Origin: an uncultured Clostridia bacterium
GTDB taxonomy: Bacteria; Bacillota; Clostridia; Christensenellales; DTU072
Direction of reading: 5' to 3'
NCBI GenBank assembly: GCA_944349655.1
Contig: CALVNL010000012.1
Span: 1 to 45,529, forward strand
DNA: 45,529 bases
Shown: piece by piece, positions 34,364 to 43,943 of the stretch
Layout of the letters: every line of letters begins with the position of its first letter
Numbering within the stretch: the stretch's first letter is position 1
The notes under the pieces: model-generated
Seen by the model: only the letters and a program-made list of their open reading frames with translations
Databases searched by the model: none
Told to the model about the DNA's origin: nothing
Program-made: the position numbers and the translations under genes

Positions 34364-35164
34364 TTATTTAGAGGCGCTGTAACGGATTTTTATGATTTTT
34401 TCCAACAGGGCGACAGTCCCGTACATTACCGCAGCAAGCACGCACAGCACCACCGTGCTCGCCATAACGAGGTCGAGTTGAAACACCTGGCTTCCGTAAA
34501 CTATCAGGTATCCTATACCTTCCCTTGAAACGAGGTATTCGCCCATAATGGTACCGACCCAGCTCAGTCCGACGTTTATTTTCAATACCGAAATGAGATT
34601 GGGCATATTCGCAGGAAAAACCAGTTTGCGGAAAATCTGTCCTTTGGTGGCGTGCATGGAACGAAGGAGCATAATTTTTTCCTTGTCCACCGACTCGAAG
34701 CCCGTGAGCATACTTATGACGGTTATCACTATGCAAATAAGTACCGCCATTGCGATAATTGCGTTTTTGCCTGCTCCCGCCCAGATTATGATTATGGGTC
34801 CGAGGGCTATTTTCGGCAGGGCGTTGAGGGTGACCAGATACGGTTCCGCCACGTCTCTCATAAGTCTGTTCCACCACAGCATAATAGCGATTACGGTACC
34901 CAAAACCGTAGAAATAAGGAACCCGGCTACGGTTTCGTATAACGTTGCGAATATATGCGGAAAAAGGTTGTGCTGATTGTAAAGCTGCCCGATTATTTTT
35001 ACTATTCTCGACGGAGAGCTGATTATAAACGGGTCTATTATTTTGAAGTAGGCGACAAGTTCCCATATCAGAAAGAACAAGGCGAGGATACCTATCCTTA
35101 AAGTCAGAGTCACTCCTTTACGAAGACGTATTTTTTTCAGAAATTTTTTGTGTTCGGCAGTCAT
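34364..35164 (-). CDS. ABC transporter permease, NitT/TauT (SsuC-like) family
   Basis: A 266-residue permease with about six membrane helices. The ABC-docking EAA loop is seen as LVTLNALPKIALGPIIIIWAG, near 115-135. This family imports sulfonates, taurine, nitrate, thiamine precursors and similar small molecules; the substrate is not given by the sequence. It overlaps the ATPase gene by four bases (ATGA) and is the third gene of a substrate-binding protein, ATPase, permease operon. Confidence 0.92.
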   Translation of the reverse strand: MTAEHKKFLKKIRLRKGVTLTLRIGILALFFLIWELVAYFKIIDPFIISSPSRIVKIIGQLYNQHNLFPHIFATLYETVAGFLISTVLGTVIAIMLWWNRLMRDVAEPYLVTLNALPKIALGPIIIIWAGAGKNAIIAMAVLICIVITVISMLTGFESVDKEKIMLLRSMHATKGQIFRKLVFPANMPNLISVLKINVGLSWVGTIMGEYLVSREGIGYLIVYGSQVFQLDLVMASTVVLCVLAAVMYGTVALLEKIIKIRYSASK

Positions 35165-35919
35165 TTTTTATCCTCCAGCAACTTCCATACTTTCTCGAAG
35201 TATTGTGAAAAGTCGGCGCATTCTCTTCGTCTGAGAGGCGTCAGACTTTTATCGAGAGTAACTTCTATTTCGGCGACGACGGTGGCGGGGCGAGCAGACA
35301 GCACCACTATTTTGTCGCAAAGCGATATACATTCGCTGATGTCGTGCGAAACCAAAAGAGCGGTCTTTTTTTCCTGTTTGATAATTTCGTAAACGTCGTC
35401 GGCTACGTTCAGTCGGGTCTGGAAGTCCAACGCCGAAAACGGTTCGTCCAGCAACAGTACGTCGGGGTCGGTAACCAGAGTTCGTATAAGCGCCGCCCTC
35501 TGTCGCATACCGCCGCTTAATTCCGACGGATGTTTGGTCGCGAATTCTCCCAATCCGTATTTTTCCAACAGTTTCTTGGCGTACAGACGGAAGGATTTAT
35601 CTTTTCTTTTCTGAATTTCCGGACCGAGACAGACGTTTTTTTCTATGGTACGCCATTCGAAAAGCTGATCCCTTTGCGGCATCAGGGCTATTTTGTCGTC
35701 GGTCTTGGAAAGTTTTTTCCCGTGTAAAAGTATTTCTCCTTCGCCGGGTTCGGTTATGCCGGCAAGTAAGTTCAAAAGGGTGGTTTTGCCGCAACCCGAC
35801 GGTCCTACCAATCCGACGAAAGTCCCTTCTTCCACCCCGAAACTCATTTTATCCACCGCTTTCGTTTCGTTGTCCTTGCTGTGGTAGGTGAAGGACACGT
35901 TTTTCAGTTCGAGTATCAT
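35161..35919 (-). CDS. ABC transporter ATP-binding protein, NitT/TauT family
   Basis: A 252-residue ATPase that powers the importer. Walker A is GPSGCGKTT near residues 38-46, the Q-loop lies in ALMPQRDQLFEW, the signature is LSGGMRQR near 135, Walker B is LLLDEPFSALD, and the switch histidine is in LLVSHDISE. AAGGAG is six bases before the ATG. A stem-loop separates it from the upstream binding-protein gene, and it overlaps the permease gene. Confidence 0.95.
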   Translation of the reverse strand: MILELKNVSFTYHSKDNETKAVDKMSFGVEEGTFVGLVGPSGCGKTTLLNLLAGITEPGEGEILLHGKKLSKTDDKIALMPQRDQLFEWRTIEKNVCLGPEIQKRKDKSFRLYAKKLLEKYGLGEFATKHPSELSGGMRQRAALIRTLVTDPDVLLLDEPFSALDFQTRLNVADDVYEIIKQEKKTALLVSHDISECISLCDKIVVLSARPATVVAEIEVTLDKSLTPLRRRECADFSQYFEKVWKLLEDKK

Positions 35920-35933
35920 TGCGTTCTCCTTAG

Positions 35934-35952
35934 GCGGAAATTATTTTTCCGC
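35934..35952 (-). promoter_or_regulatory. Stem-loop at the binding-protein stop codon
   Basis: Perfect seven-base stem GCGGAAA/TTTCCGC around the stop codon of the binding-protein gene, with no following T tract on the minus strand. Likely a message-stabilising or attenuating hairpin between a high-demand and a low-demand gene. Confidence 0.5.
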
Positions 35953-36942
35953 GAGTATTTTTTCCACGATGGAGTTGTCGATAATTTCCGAGTATGCCGG
36001 ACGGGAAGTTATGGTGCCGCATTCGTACAGAATATCCAGCATATGCGAATAGCTTTCCTCCGTCATGACGGGGTTGGACATATATGCGTCGATCGCTTTG
36101 TAATTTTGCACGCTTTTTACCAGAAGCTCTTTGCTCGTGGTGGGGAAACTTTCCCGTAAAGCGTCGGCAACGGCCTCTACGTCGGCAGTGGTTACGAAAT
36201 CGATGGCTTTTATTATCGCTCTCATAAAGTCCGCCACTTTGTCGGGGTTGGCTTCGATATATTCCTTGGTAGCCATAAAACAGGTGTAGGGAATGTAACC
36301 CGCTTCCGCTCCCACGCTCGCCACGATATAGCCTTTGCCCAGTTCTTCGTATTGACTGGCGTTGGGTTCGAACATAGTGCAATAGTCGCCGGTGCCGCCT
36401 TCGAATGCCGCAGTTATAAGGTCGAATTGCACGTCGTAGTTCAATATCACGTCGGTGCCGATGGTAAGGTTGTTAGCCCGTAAAGCGTGTTCCAAACTCA
36501 TGGCAGGCATACCGCCTTTTCTGCCGCCGATTATTTCCTTGCCGGCTACGTCCGTCCATTCGAAATCGGGTTCGGGAGTTCTTCCCACCAGAAAAGCGCC
36601 GTCGCAACGGGTGAGCTGACCGAACACGACAGGATAATTTTTACTTCCCTGTAAATTGACGTAAACCGCCGCTTCCGGTCCCATAAGACCTATATCCGCC
36701 TGGTCGCTTATGACCGCAGTCATACTCTTGTCGGCTCCGCCTCCGTTGGTCAGTTCCACTTCCAGTCCGTATTCGGCGAAATATCCTTCGTTGAGTGCGA
36801 CGTACAGCGGCGCGTAAAATACCGAATGAGTGACTTCGTTGAGCCTTATGACGTTATCGTCCGAGTCGGTACAGGCGGCGAACATAAAGCAGGACGCCCC
36901 GACCAATGCCACGATAAGTAAGATCAAAGTTATTTTTTTCAT
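35941..36942 (-). CDS. ABC transporter substrate-binding lipoprotein, NMT1/SsuA-like
   Basis: A 333-residue lipoprotein with lipobox FAAC (Cys24). It is a type II periplasmic-binding fold of the NMT1/THI5-SsuA group: FYAPLYVALNEGYFAEYGLEV near residues 42-62, NGGGADKSM, then QADIGLMGPEAAVY. The candidate ligand range is thiamine-pyrimidine, sulfonate or other small organic solutes. No TPP riboswitch is seen upstream, which argues weakly against a thiamine precursor. The ribosome site is GGAGGTAAT. Confidence 0.9.
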   Translation of the reverse strand: MKKITLILLIVALVGASCFMFAACTDSDDNVIRLNEVTHSVFYAPLYVALNEGYFAEYGLEVELTNGGGADKSMTAVISDQADIGLMGPEAAVYVNLQGSKNYPVVFGQLTRCDGAFLVGRTPEPDFEWTDVAGKEIIGGRKGGMPAMSLEHALRANNLTIGTDVILNYDVQFDLITAAFEGGTGDYCTMFEPNASQYEELGKGYIVASVGAEAGYIPYTCFMATKEYIEANPDKVADFMRAIIKAIDFVTTADVEAVADALRESFPTTSKELLVKSVQNYKAIDAYMSNPVMTEESYSHMLDILYECGTITSRPAYSEIIDNSIVEKILAEK

Positions 36943-37112
36943 ATTACCTCCGATTTTTCCGTGCGGAAAACTTCGGTTTTACGGAGTTTCCGAAACGGTT
37001 TATAATACATTCTATGAAAGAGCGGACGGAGGGGGGAACAGAGTGGGGAATTTTCAGAAAATTTTAATCTTTTTATTATTAAATAATAATCGGAGTAAAA
37101 TTTTTCATAACA
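36943..37112. promoter_or_regulatory. Divergent intergenic region between the ABC operon and a surface protein gene
   Basis: It holds an interrupted dyad (GGAAAACT/AGTTTCC, 36963-36990, with one bulged A) in the leader of the minus-strand operon, and an AT-rich palindrome TTATTATT A AATAATAA at 37073-37089. TATTAT/TATAAA near 37000-37010 on the minus strand could be the operon -10, without a convincing -35. No coding sequence or known riboswitch is seen. Confidence 0.4.
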
Positions 37113-37141
37113 TTGTATTCGCACTTAAAGTGTGCTATAAT
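37113..37141 (+). promoter_or_regulatory. Promoter of the membrane-anchored surface protein gene
   Basis: -35 TTGTAT (37113-37118), 17-bp spacer, perfect -10 TATAAT (37136-37141). The spacer contains the palindrome CACTT-A-AAGTG (37122-37132), a possible operator. Confidence 0.75.
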
Positions 37142-37168
37142 AGCTGTGAATTTCGGGAAACACTATAT

Positions 37169-39214
37169 ATGGATAATAAAAAGATAATAAAAGTAAATCC
37201 GTGTCTTATCGTTTTGCTCCTGACCGCCGTTATTTTTGCGGCGGCGGTTCTTTCCGTATTCGCTTCCGTCGAAACCAAAGCTTATGCTGCGGAATTACCG
37301 TCGGTAAACTCGGTTACGGCAGAGAGCGTGACAGAAACCGATCTGCAAAATTTTCTTACGACGGGAAAACTTAATTATACCAGAACGGCGTACGAGGATA
37401 AATATTCCCGCAACGTCAGGATAGAATTTTCCGCACTCGGGGCTTCGTTTTACAGGATAGACACCGCATACGGAGCCAACGCCCCCGTACTCGGCACCAT
37501 GACGCCCGTTCCTTCGGGAGAAACTTCGGTATTTTACGACGTTAAACTCAGCGGAGAAATAACGGTTATTTTCACCTCTTTCGACGAAAATCAAATCGCA
37601 ATCGGTTCGGTTTCGAAAACGGTGAAAAGCGATAACGATAAACCTTCTTTTGCTTCGGTAAACCGAATGACCGACTGGCTTCCGGCAGGAGCGGTGTTCG
37701 ACATAAAAGTATTCCTCGAGTCCTTTGCCGACGAACTCAGCGGACGGGGCGGCATATTTTATTCGATTAACGACGGCGCGATTACCGCTCTCGACGCGGG
37801 AGGCGACGTTTTCACTTTACGGATAAATTCCGACAGCGTGCTGAAACTCTATCAGTTCGATAACGCCGGGAATTTGCTGGAAAGCCGTTACGATTTCGAT
37901 AAATTCGATACCGTGGCTCCGCCGAAACCCGAAATAATACTCACGCCCAACGTGGATCCGTCGCAATCCAACGGATATGCGGGATATTTTACGGTGGAAC
38001 TGAAGTTCTATGCCGACGACGAAAGCGGTTTGTCGGAGGATTGTTATTACGTTCTGAACGGACAAAGGACGATTTATACCGGACCTTTCCGCCTCGACGA
38101 AGCCAGAACTTACGAATTGAAAGCGTATGCCGTGGATAACGCAGGGAACGTTTCGGCAGCCTCTCAGGTTACCGTGCCGAGTACCTCTTTCGACCGAGTT
38201 CAACCTTCGGTCAACAATCTGACCGTCGAGTACGACGTCCGCTCCGAGCTTCCCTGTACGATTACCTTTGTTTCAAGCGACCAGATGAGCGGGATAAAGT
38301 ACGCCTATATCGAGGGAACTTCGGTTTACTTTACGCTTACCGCCGGAGGAGTTTACCGAGCTTCCGTCGATTGTTACGGTAAAAGCGGACTGGTGGTGCT
38401 GGTGGAAGACCGAGCAGGCAACGTTTCCGTCAACCACGTCGCCGTAAATTATTTCGGAATAGACAGCATTGCGGCGGTTATAAGAAGCTGTGCCGAGATG
38501 TATAACGAAACGGATTTTTCTCTTTACACCGAAGAAGCCGTGCAGAGTATAAACGACTGTTACGTCGAACTCAACGCTTTACTCAGTTCCGACCTTTCGC
38601 AGACGGGAGATTTCAAGGCGGTTTCCGATAAGATAGCAGAACTGATAAGCGGTAAAAACAAGTTCGTTTATTCCATACAAACGCCCACCGAACACCTGAG
38701 CGGTGCGTTGACTTTCGATGTCGATACTGAGGATTTTGCCGGTTACAAGATAGGAGACGAGATAAAACTCGTTTTCAACGCAGAACAAGTTACGGGCGAG
38801 TTTGTGTCTTTAAGCGGATTTTCCGAAGGGTTTTACGACGTGTTCAGCCTTAACGTTTATCATAACGGTACGGCGGTATCCGACCTTGCCGACGGAATTA
38901 AAATTTCTCTCAATATGCCCGTGGGGTATTACGAAAGGAACTACAAATTGATAAACGTAGCGGATATGAGCGTTGTGGAAACTTCCGCTTACAACAATAA
39001 AATCGAATTCAAACTGAATAAAAGCGGCGTTTACGCTCTCGTGGTAAGCGGCAGTCTTGAAAAGGCGGGAACGCAGACGGGAGAGAAAACGATAAGCGTT
39101 TTCGGCAGAGAATTAAGTTACGGAGTTTTCTTCGGAACGGTATTCGGCGTGGCGGGGGCTGCGATAATCGCCATAGTCGTCATAGTTATCGTCGCAAAAA
39201 GGAGAAGGGGATAA
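37169..39214 (+). CDS. Single-pass membrane-anchored surface protein with Ig-like and helical modules
   Basis: The start is ATG 37169, just downstream of its promoter; the open frame upstream is not transcribed from it. The protein has 681 residues. It has an N-terminal signal peptide (hydrophobic about 11-31, then ETKAYAAE). The extracellular part contains Ig-like modules (YAVDNAGNVSAASQVTV near 320), a helical FIVAR-like stretch (AVIRSCAEMYNETDFSLYT near 440-500) and a further beta domain. A C-terminal membrane helix (about 650-675) ends in KRRRG. There is no LPXTG motif, so it stays embedded rather than being sortase-linked. The ribosome site is weak (GGGAAA). Ligand and role unknown. Confidence 0.82.
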   Translation: MDNKKIIKVNPCLIVLLLTAVIFAAAVLSVFASVETKAYAAELPSVNSVTAESVTETDLQNFLTTGKLNYTRTAYEDKYSRNVRIEFSALGASFYRIDTAYGANAPVLGTMTPVPSGETSVFYDVKLSGEITVIFTSFDENQIAIGSVSKTVKSDNDKPSFASVNRMTDWLPAGAVFDIKVFLESFADELSGRGGIFYSINDGAITALDAGGDVFTLRINSDSVLKLYQFDNAGNLLESRYDFDKFDTVAPPKPEIILTPNVDPSQSNGYAGYFTVELKFYADDESGLSEDCYYVLNGQRTIYTGPFRLDEARTYELKAYAVDNAGNVSAASQVTVPSTSFDRVQPSVNNLTVEYDVRSELPCTITFVSSDQMSGIKYAYIEGTSVYFTLTAGGVYRASVDCYGKSGLVVLVEDRAGNVSVNHVAVNYFGIDSIAAVIRSCAEMYNETDFSLYTEEAVQSINDCYVELNALLSSDLSQTGDFKAVSDKIAELISGKNKFVYSIQTPTEHLSGALTFDVDTEDFAGYKIGDEIKLVFNAEQVTGEFVSLSGFSEGFYDVFSLNVYHNGTAVSDLADGIKISLNMPVGYYERNYKLINVADMSVVETSAYNNKIEFKLNKSGVYALVVSGSLEKAGTQTGEKTISVFGRELSYGVFFGTVFGVAGAAIIAIVVIVIVAKRRRG

Positions 39215-39217
39215 ATT

Positions 39218-40750
39218 ATGCTCGCAACGGTCACGGGTTACGCGCTTGACGGGATAAAAGGTTTTCCCGTCGAAGTGGAAGTCTTTACGCAAAGGGGACT
39301 TCCTTCTTTCGAAACGGTGGGACTTCCCGCTTCCGCCGTCAAAGAAGCAAAGGAAAGGGTTCGTTCCGCCATAAAAAACAGCGGTTTCGATTTCGGTTCT
39401 TTCCGCACCGTTGTAAATCTTGCTCCCGCAGACGTAAGGAAAGAAGGGTCGGCTCTCGACCTTGCCATAGCGATAGGGTATCTGTGTTCTACCGAAACCG
39501 TTTCCGCAAAGAACGTATCCGATTACGTTTTTTTGGGAGAACTCAGCCTCGACGGAAGTTTAAGAAGAATTAACGGCGTTATGCCGATGCTTATTTCGGC
39601 GTTGCAGGAAGGATTCACGAAATTCGTCGTGCCCGAAAGTAACGCCAAGGAAGCCTCTTTCGTTACGGGTGCGGAAATTTATGCCGTAAAGAGTCTTTCG
39701 GACGCAGTCAATCTTTTAATCGGGTTCGACGTGCCGAAGGTTCCGTGCAGCGGTTACGACGTGGACGAAGACCTCATCCCCGAGGTGGATATTTCCGACA
39801 TAAAAGGTCAGTTGATGGCAAAAAGAGCGTTGGAGATAGCGGTAAGCGGCGCGCATAATCTTCTTATGAGCGGTTCGCCGGGGACGGGGAAAACAATGCT
39901 TGCCCGTTGCGTTACGGGGTTAATGCCCAAGATGACGTTTGCCGAAGCGGTGGAAGTTACCAAAATTCATTCGGTGAGCGGACTTATAAAAGAAGAGGAA
40001 GGGATAGTCATGCGACGCCCGTTCCGTACTCCGCACCATACGGCGAGTTTGTTCAGCATAACCGGCGGCGGAAGCAAAGCCACCCCCGGAGAAGTGAGCC
40101 TTGCCCACAACGGAGTTTTGTTCCTCGACGAAATGCCCGAGTACCCGAGGAAAACGCTGGAAGCGTTACGCCAACCACTCGAGGACGGAGTAATTACCGT
40201 GTCCAGAGTGGGAAGGACGGCGGAATATCCTGCGGATTTTATGCTGATAGCCAGTATGAATCCTTGTCCGTGCGGATATTTCGGCAGTTCGGTTAAACAA
40301 TGCACCTGTACGCCGAGGGAAATACTCAATTACGTTTCCAAGATAAGCGGACCGCTTCTGGACAGGATAGATATTTATATCGAGGTCAATAATATCGAAT
40401 ACGACGAGTTCCGTTCTTCCGCTCCGAGCGAAACCAGCGCAAAGGTCAGAGAAAGGGTGGAAAGAGCGAGAGAAATTCAACGTAAACGGTTTGCCGAAGA
40501 CGGTATCTACGTCAATTCCCGTATGAACAACCGCCTTATAAAGAAATATTGCGCCATAGACGCCGAAAGCGAGGAAATGCTCGGAAAGATTTTCAAAGCC
40601 CGTAACCTCAGTCCGAGAGCGGCAACGAGGATACTCAAGACCGCAAGGACCATAGCAGATCTTGCCGGACGGGACGGGATAACTTTCGACGACGTGGCGG
40701 AAGCGATACAGTATAAAACCGCAGACAAAAAGGAGATGGCGTCGCTTTGA
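39218..40750 (+). CDS. comM: YifB/ComM family Mg-chelatase-like AAA ATPase
   Basis: A 510-residue AAA+ protein. In the family, ComM is a hexameric helicase that aids branch migration of incoming DNA during transformation. The N-terminal ChlI-like domain has GLPSFETVGLPASAVKEA near 28-45. Walker A is GSPGTGKTM near 215, Walker B FLDEMPEY near 305, and a cysteine cluster CPCGYFG...CTC near 350-362. The C-terminal domain ends with LSPRAATRILKTARTIADL. AAGGAGAAGG precedes the ATG. It overlaps dprA, which fits a DNA-processing role. Confidence 0.95.
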   Translation: MLATVTGYALDGIKGFPVEVEVFTQRGLPSFETVGLPASAVKEAKERVRSAIKNSGFDFGSFRTVVNLAPADVRKEGSALDLAIAIGYLCSTETVSAKNVSDYVFLGELSLDGSLRRINGVMPMLISALQEGFTKFVVPESNAKEASFVTGAEIYAVKSLSDAVNLLIGFDVPKVPCSGYDVDEDLIPEVDISDIKGQLMAKRALEIAVSGAHNLLMSGSPGTGKTMLARCVTGLMPKMTFAEAVEVTKIHSVSGLIKEEEGIVMRRPFRTPHHTASLFSITGGGSKATPGEVSLAHNGVLFLDEMPEYPRKTLEALRQPLEDGVITVSRVGRTAEYPADFMLIASMNPCPCGYFGSSVKQCTCTPREILNYVSKISGPLLDRIDIYIEVNNIEYDEFRSSAPSETSAKVRERVERAREIQRKRFAEDGIYVNSRMNNRLIKKYCAIDAESEEMLGKIFKARNLSPRAATRILKTARTIADLAGRDGITFDDVAEAIQYKTADKKEMASL

Positions 40751-41820
40751 AGTTTACCGAAACGCAGAAAATAGCTTACGCGCTTATCAAAACCCCGGGG
40801 ATCGGGTTTGTCAAAGGCAGACGTCTGATGGAAAACGCAGATTGTTCCGACGCGGAAAAGTTTCTTTCTTCCGCACGGAATTTTTGTTCGGCGAAAGAGT
40901 ATTCGGAAATTAAGGCGACTTTCGACGTTACCGACTTCGAAGCGAAGGAAAGGCTGTTTACCGAGAAAGGTATAATCCCCGTGGCGATGACGGAAAAAGA
41001 ATATCCCGAAAGTTTGTTGCCTTATTCCGATATGCCGATTATACTGTTTTGCAAAGGCGACGTAAACCTTCTCAATACGGAGTCTTTCGCGGTGGTGGGA
41101 ACGAGGTATCCCACCCGTTACGGCAGGAGGGTCACCGAGGACTTCGTAACAGCCTTGAGCGAGAGGTTTTGCATAGTCAGCGGACTGGCAAGGGGAGTGG
41201 ACGCCTGCGCTCACAGAGCGGCGCTGGACGCCGGAGGCAAAACGGTGGCGGTTATGGGTTGCGGTCCCGATATAGTGTATCCTTCGGAAAATTACGCCTT
41301 ATACAGAGATATAGAAAATTACGGTCTGATAGTCAGCGAGTACGAACCGACCACACCCGTCAACGCTCATAATTTTCCCGCAAGGAACCGCATTATAAGC
41401 GGATTGTCGAGAGGAGTGCTGGTAACGGAAGCGGGACTCAAAAGCGGCACCATGCTCACCATTAACAGCGCGCTTAAGCAAGGAAAGGACGTTTATTGCG
41501 TCCCCGGAGCTATCTACAACGAAACCAGCGGCGGCTGCAACAGGAGTATAAGGGAGTGCCAGACCAGAGCGGTATTGTCGGTTAACGATATTTACGAAGA
41601 TATGGGAATATCTAAAGAAACCTTTTCTCCCCCGTCGGCACTACAGCTCGACGTCAACGAAAACGCCGTACTGGAATTGCTTAAAAGGGAGGGCGAAAGC
41701 CATTTCGAGGAAATTTTACCCGTTACCGACCTGACGGTTGCGCAGCTGTCTGCGTTACTGTTCAAGATGGAAGTAGCGGGACTTATATACAAAACCAAAC
41801 AAAATTACTGGAGTGTGTAA
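40747..41820 (+). CDS. dprA: DNA-processing protein DprA
   Basis: Loads RecA on incoming single-stranded DNA during natural transformation. It starts at TTG 40747, overlapping the comM stop by four bases, with AAGGAG about 12 bases upstream. At 357 residues it has an N-terminal helix-hairpin-helix/SAM-like part. A Rossmann core carries GTRYPTRYGRR, SGLARGVDACAHRAAL and FPARNRIISGLS. A C-terminal winged helix follows (LTVAQLSALLFKMEVAGLI). No com pilus genes lie in the window, so competence is not shown. Confidence 0.96.
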   Translation: MKFTETQKIAYALIKTPGIGFVKGRRLMENADCSDAEKFLSSARNFCSAKEYSEIKATFDVTDFEAKERLFTEKGIIPVAMTEKEYPESLLPYSDMPIILFCKGDVNLLNTESFAVVGTRYPTRYGRRVTEDFVTALSERFCIVSGLARGVDACAHRAALDAGGKTVAVMGCGPDIVYPSENYALYRDIENYGLIVSEYEPTTPVNAHNFPARNRIISGLSRGVLVTEAGLKSGTMLTINSALKQGKDVYCVPGAIYNETSGGCNRSIRECQTRAVLSVNDIYEDMGISKETFSPPSALQLDVNENAVLELLKREGESHFEEILPVTDLTVAQLSALLFKMEVAGLIYKTKQNYWSV

Positions 41821-43937
41821 TGAAACTTGTTATCGTGGAGTCGCCTACCAAGGCGAAAACAATTCAGAAATATCTCGGGCAGGACTATAAGGTACTTGCC
41901 AGCGGCGGACACGTCTGCGATTTGCCTGAAAAAAGCCTGGGAATAGAAATCGAAAACGATTTCAAACCCGAATACGTACTCGTTAAAGACAAAAAAGAAC
42001 TTATAAAAAAACTCAAACAAGCCTCCAAAGACAGCGAAGCGGTTTTTCTTGCGACCGACCCGGACCGAGAAGGGGAAGCTATAAGCTGGCATCTTTCCAA
42101 CGTGCTGGAACTGGGCGACCGAGCCAAGCGCATAGAGTTCAACGAAATTTCCAGCAAAGCCGTCAATGCGGCGTTAAAGAATCCGAGGGACATCAATATG
42201 AACCTCGTTAACGCTCAGCAGGCAAGAAGGGTTATGGACAGGCTGGTGGGATATAAAATCAGTCCCATCCTCAATCAGAAAATCAAGCAAGGCTTGTCGG
42301 GCGGCAGAGTGCAGAGCGCGGCGTTAAAAATGATAGTGGACAGGGAAAGGGAAATAAGAGCATTCGTTCCCGAAGAATACTGGAATATTTTTGCCATGCT
42401 TCTCAAAAAAGGCAAGACGGCGGCGTTGAAGGCGGCTTTAAGCGACCGCAACGGAAAGAAAATCAAAATCTCCAACGGAGAAGAAGCCGAAGCGGTGCTT
42501 GCCAAACTCAAGGAAGCGTCCTATATCGTGGACAGCGTAAAAAGAGGGGTGAGTAAATCCCGTCCCAATGCGCCTTTCACCACTTCCACCTTGCAACAGG
42601 ACGGGTCGTCGAGATTGCAGATAACCGCCCCCGAGGTTATGAAGATAGCGCAGCAGCTTTACGAAGGTATCGACATAGAAGGAGAGGGACATACAGCACT
42701 GGTCACCTATATCCGTACAGACTCCGTAAGGGTGTCGCCCGACGCGCAAGTTGCGGCAAAGGAATATATAGTCAATCATTTCGGAAGCGAGTACGCGCCC
42801 GAAAAACCGAATATTTACACCGCCAAGGGAAGTAACGTTCAGGACGCGCACGAAGCTATACGACCCATAACGCTGGACAGGACTCCCGAGAGTATGAAGT
42901 CCAAATTAAACCGCAATCAGTACCGTCTTTACAAACTCATTTACGACCGGTTCCTGGCAAGTCAGATGACCGACGCCGTCTACAATACCTTAAACGTCCA
43001 TATCGACGGAAAGGTATCGGAGGAAGAAACGTACGGATTCAAGATTTCGGGCAAGACGGTTATTTTCAAGGGTTATACCGTGGCGTACGAAAACGAAAAG
43101 GAAGAGGACGAGACGTCCGACGACAAGCTGCCCAATCTCGAAGAAGGGGAAGAGCTGAAATTAAAGGAGCTTAAGAGCGAACAGAAATTCACCAAGGCCC
43201 CCCCTCGTTATACCGACGCGACCTTCATTAAGGCTATGGAAGAAAACGGAATAGGGCGTCCGGCTACTTACGCTACCGTAGTCAGCGTGCTGGCAAAAAG
43301 AGAATACACGCAAAAGGACGGCAAGCAGATAGTGCCTACGGCTTTGGGCGAAACGGTAGTTGCGTTTATGGAAAAGAATTTCGCCGATATCGTGGACGTA
43401 CAGTTCACCGCTTCCATGGAAAACGAACTCGACGCCGTAGTCAACGGTACCGAATGGCAGAAGATAATCGAAGACTTCTATCCGCCTTTCGTCAAGAGCC
43501 TGAATAAAGCCTATGCAGGCGAGAAAAAGGTTAAGCTGGAAGAAGAAGTCACGGACGTCATTTGTGATAAATGCGGGGCAAATATGGTGGTCAAAACGGG
43601 CAAATACGGAAAGTTTCTGGCTTGTCCGAATTACCCGAAGTGCAAAAATATCAAAAATATCGTCGAGTCGGTAGGCAAGTGTCCCCGTTGCGGCGGAGAT
43701 ATAATAAAGAAAAAGACCCGTAACGGCAAGGTGTTCTACGGTTGCGGCAATTATCCCGATTGCGATTTTATGAGCTGGGAGCTTCCTGCGCCGATATTCT
43801 GTCCCGATTGCCGTCACGTTATGCGGATGATAGTTAAAGATCAGAACGTGCGTTACGTCTGCACCAACAAAAATTGCAACAAGACGATTATTCCCGAAAA
43901 AGAGCCTTCCGCGGAAAATACGGCGGAGAAAGAATAG
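41820..43937 (+). CDS. topA: DNA topoisomerase I
   Basis: Type IA topoisomerase that relaxes negative supercoils, 705 residues. The TOPRIM domain is at the N-terminus (VIVESPTKAKTI; ATDPDREGEAISWH near 80-93). The active-site tyrosine is Tyr297 in YIRTDSVRVS. Three C-terminal four-cysteine zinc modules follow (beginning CDKCGANM, CPRCGGDI and CPDCRHVM). The ATG shares its A with the dprA stop codon. The order dprA-topA-trmFO is conserved in Firmicutes. Confidence 0.98.
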   Translation: MKLVIVESPTKAKTIQKYLGQDYKVLASGGHVCDLPEKSLGIEIENDFKPEYVLVKDKKELIKKLKQASKDSEAVFLATDPDREGEAISWHLSNVLELGDRAKRIEFNEISSKAVNAALKNPRDINMNLVNAQQARRVMDRLVGYKISPILNQKIKQGLSGGRVQSAALKMIVDREREIRAFVPEEYWNIFAMLLKKGKTAALKAALSDRNGKKIKISNGEEAEAVLAKLKEASYIVDSVKRGVSKSRPNAPFTTSTLQQDGSSRLQITAPEVMKIAQQLYEGIDIEGEGHTALVTYIRTDSVRVSPDAQVAAKEYIVNHFGSEYAPEKPNIYTAKGSNVQDAHEAIRPITLDRTPESMKSKLNRNQYRLYKLIYDRFLASQMTDAVYNTLNVHIDGKVSEEETYGFKISGKTVIFKGYTVAYENEKEEDETSDDKLPNLEEGEELKLKELKSEQKFTKAPPRYTDATFIKAMEENGIGRPATYATVVSVLAKREYTQKDGKQIVPTALGETVVAFMEKNFADIVDVQFTASMENELDAVVNGTEWQKIIEDFYPPFVKSLNKAYAGEKKVKLEEEVTDVICDKCGANMVVKTGKYGKFLACPNYPKCKNIKNIVESVGKCPRCGGDIIKKKTRNGKVFYGCGNYPDCDFMSWELPAPIFCPDCRHVMRMIVKDQNVRYVCTNKNCNKTIIPEKEPSAENTAEKE

Positions 43938-43943
43938 TTTTTT

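Noticed and set aside
36943..37112. TPP riboswitch upstream of the NMT1-like binding-protein gene
   Set aside because: The conserved TPP aptamer segments (CUGAGA and the ACCUGAUCUGG-like element) are absent.
36830..37168. N-terminal extension of the surface protein from an upstream in-frame ATG
   Set aside because: It would span the promoter and place over 110 residues before a clear signal peptide; ATG 37169 follows the promoter.
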